Below, piece after piece: positions 35,145 to 36,546 of a stretch of DNA of 36,546 nt (its first letter is position 1; the number at the start of each line of letters is the position of its first letter). The notes beneath the pieces were generated by a model. The model was not told the DNA's origin. It worked only from the letters and a program-made list of their open reading frames with translations, and did no database searches. The stretch comes from Apostichopus californicus (Eukaryota > Echinodermata > Holothuroidea > Aspidochirotida > Stichopodidae). The stretch covers positions 1 to 36,546 of the forward strand of contig JAIPMN010002393.1 in NCBI GenBank assembly GCA_020650975.1. The letters run 5' to 3'. The position numbers and the translations under genes were made by a program.

Positions 35145-35351
35145 GAAAAATAAGACTTTATGTTAAACAATCAAAAGACAAATTAATGCACCTGCTAGTG
35201 GGCCCATTTACTAGCAGATTTGGATGGGATGTTCTGGATGGGGTGACAACCTGTAATAAAAGGTTTCCTGCGTTGGAGGAAAGTAATCACAACCATCTAA
35301 CAAAACTGAATAAGGAAAATATCAAGGCAATGCACACAGTGTATCTTCTCG
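35145..35351 (+). CDS. Candidate plus-strand exon inside mucin intron 1, function unknown
   Basis: A 207-bp open segment is bounded by a good acceptor (tatgtgtttcacag, ending 35144) and a good donor (GTGAGT at 35352-35357). It is phase 1 at both ends (2 + 204 + 1 nt). The peptide is well mixed in composition and includes KIRLYVKQSKDKL, PFTSRFGWDVLDG and TKLNKENIKAMHTVYLL. I do not recognise the family. It lies on the strand opposite the mucin gene, so it would belong to a nested gene, a transposon remnant, or be chance. No partner exons were identified. The open frame extends beyond both splice sites, from 35018 to 35380, so an unspliced ORF remnant is an alternative. Confidence 0.25.
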
Positions 35352-35813
35352 GTGAGTTACGTCGTTATTCACAGTACTGATGAGCAGGATTGTTTTGTAC
35401 TATATCATATGAGTAGATGATAATGTTGCATATAAAATGGAAAATATAAAATGCATGCCCAAATATAATACAGATTTGTACAACTTTTTCCATCTGAGCT
35501 TATAAATTGAAATAAAAAACTGTTGAATGATACAAAAATCATGATATCGAATTGACACAAGTGTGTTTCATTCTCGCGGTATATCATGCTAATTAAATCA
35601 AAATTAAAATGGTACAAGAAAATTTTTGGGCGATGGGAATTTTGGATGACTGAAGGTTGCAGAGCATGTGATGGATGTTCAAAAGTAAAATTAACTGAAC
35701 TGTAGCAATGGTACAGAATCAAGGTGACAAATACACTCAACAAGTTGAGTTATTGTCATCATTTGAAAACAACTTAAAAAAAAGGGTGAAATGAATGACT
35801 TTTGGGTACTTAC

Positions 35814-36546
35814 ACAAATGAGTACCCAACAGTGTAGTTGAAATGGTCTGTGGCTTGCTTGTTTCCTCTAAGGTCTTCATCATAGTAGCAGTGCCAAACC
35901 AGGGCATGGTTGTCCTAACAGATGTCGGGGTACTAACCCTAGGAGTATATGTCTTAGTGGATGGATGTACTTTTTCAGTACTGACATGTTTCAAAGTAGT
36001 GTGTAAGGTTGATGTGATTTTTTCTGACGGACCAGCCAGAGTAGTGTGTTCAGATACAGCCTTTGGAGTTGTTCTAGATATTAGAAAAGTCTTAGTGACT
36101 TCTGACGATGTTGTAAATACTTTTGGAGGTAATGTTTTCTTTGGTGTCACAGGAGAAGTTTCTTCAAAAGTTACTACAGGTGACACAGAGGGAACTGATG
36201 GAGTGACCTTTGACACTGTTACTTCTGTTCCAGTTATTTCAGTAATAGCTGTAGATGTTTCTGGGGGTAGAGTTGTCTCTGGTGCTGTAGGAGAAGTTCC
36301 TTCAACTGTCACTACAGGTGACACAGAGGGAACTGATGGAGTGACCTTTGACACTGTTACTTCTGTTCCAGTTATTTCAGTAATAGCTGAAGAGATTTCT
36401 GGGGGTAAAGTTGTCTCTGGTGCTGTAGCAGAAGTTCCTTCAACTGTCACTATAGGTGACACAGAGGGAACTGATGGAGTGACCTTTGACACTGTTACTT
36501 CTGTTCCAGTTATTTCAGTAATAGCTGTAGAGATTTCTTGGGGTAA
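35814..36546 (-). CDS. Exon 1 of window: PTS exon with 46-residue tandem repeats (partial)
   Basis: The frame is open from the right window edge to a donor GTAAGT at 35808-35813, giving 244 codons plus one base. It encodes at least two and a half copies of a 46-residue (138-bp) repeat containing KVTPSVPSVSP, TAPETTLPP and AITEITGTEV, then non-repetitive Ser/Thr-rich sequence (KTLPPKVFTTSSEVTKT) ending TTLLGTHL. There is no methionine start and no signal peptide, so this is an internal exon that continues to the right. The protein segment should be an extracellular O-glycosylated rod. Ending in phase 1 with a T, it joins the GT of the VWD exon to make the Cys that precedes GYGDPHY. The repeat differs from the one in the last PTS exon. 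Another PTS exon could lie in the large intron that follows, but I found none. Confidence 0.88.
36076..36546 (-). repeat. 138-bp coding tandem repeat (46 residues)
   Basis: Three consecutive copies and part of a fourth are visible, e.g. forward gtgacctttgacactgttac recurring at 36213, 36339 region and 36477 with a near-identical 138-bp period. The copy nearest the vWD side is the most diverged (VTFEETSPVTPKKTLPP). The array leaves the window at the right edge. Confidence 0.85.

Larger units (their letters stand above)
26555..35813 (-). other. Intron 1 (9.26 kb), phase 1
   Basis: This is the longest intron of the gene, donor GTAAGT at the right end and acceptor cag at 26555-26557. It holds a 19-bp tandem repeat (28318-28456), GC-rich sequence of possible repeat origin (28655-28790), G-rich low-complexity sequence (34320-34400 and 34720-34860), a G-run near 27080 and one candidate plus-strand exon (35145-35351). 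I saw no further PTS exon with correct phase on the minus strand. Confidence 0.75.
1..36546 (-). other. Partial mucin-like gene (PTS / VWD-C8-TIL x2 / PTS) spanning the whole window
   Basis: Thirteen minus-strand exons are linked by GT-AG introns whose phases all agree, so the window appears to be the interior of one gene. The domain order is PTS, VWD, C8, TIL, PTS linker, VWD, C8, TIL, giant PTS. Gel-forming mucins, zonadhesin and IgGFc-binding proteins combine the same domains; in those families VWD-C8-TIL modules drive disulfide multimerisation and PTS regions carry O-glycans. The two modules are close paralogues, about 60 percent identical by eye over the first VWD exon. No signal peptide, start or stop codon lies inside the window. 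Linkage of the first exon across the 9.26-kb intron and of the last exon across the 4.96-kb intron is inferred from phase and composition only. The exact family name is uncertain, so no symbol is given. Confidence 0.85.

Noticed and set aside
26555-35813. Virus-derived or LTR elements in the large intron
   Set aside because: I saw no long terminal repeats, primer site or gag/pol motifs in any frame.

Overview
The window is a stretch of animal nuclear DNA: AT-rich, intron-dominated, full of short interspersed repeats. Repeat types (a tRNA-derived SINE, a foldback element, GC-rich TIR elements) and the protein family point to a deuterostome invertebrate, most likely an echinoderm. A sea cucumber is my best guess from repeat character, but this was not tested by any search.

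One gene, transcribed right to left, fills the window and runs off both ends. It is a secreted, mucin-like (von Willebrand/zonadhesin-related) glycoprotein. I could place 13 exons on the minus strand, about 6.9 kb of coding sequence, with introns from 717 bp to 9.26 kb. Every junction keeps the reading frame; eleven of the twelve donors fit GTAAGY and one is GTGAGT. In transcript order: a Pro/Thr/Ser (PTS) exon with 46-residue repeats (35814-36546, open to the right); VWD in two exons (26316-26554, 24960-25161); C8 (23545-23874); TIL (22629-22814); a PTS linker of three exons (19137-19349, a 15-nt microexon 17761-17775, and 14268-14312); a second VWD pair (11888-12126, 10972-11170); a second C8 (9898-10224); a second TIL (8992-9171); and a PTS exon of at least 4031 nt (1-4031, open to the left) carrying about 17 copies of a 48-residue Ser/Thr-rich repeat.

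The two VWD-C8-TIL modules match exon for exon: 239/239, 202/199, 330/327 and 186/180 nt, with phases 1-0, 0-1, 1-1 and 1-1. This shows an internal module duplication by exon shuffling with class 1-1 units. The likely product alternates cysteine-knotted multimer-forming modules with heavily O-glycosylated rods. The signal peptide, 5' end and 3' end lie outside the window.

The introns hold a long inverted-repeat (foldback/MITE) element at 8145-8723, a TIR transposon inserted in a diverged tandem duplication and containing an assembly gap (16318-17108), a SINE (21795-22155), a small dispersed repeat family (10540-10707 and 18850-18913), a probable LINE 3' fragment (23268-23420), several simple repeats, and one possible coding exon on the opposite strand (35145-35351). 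No RNA genes, CRISPR arrays or virus-derived elements were recognised.
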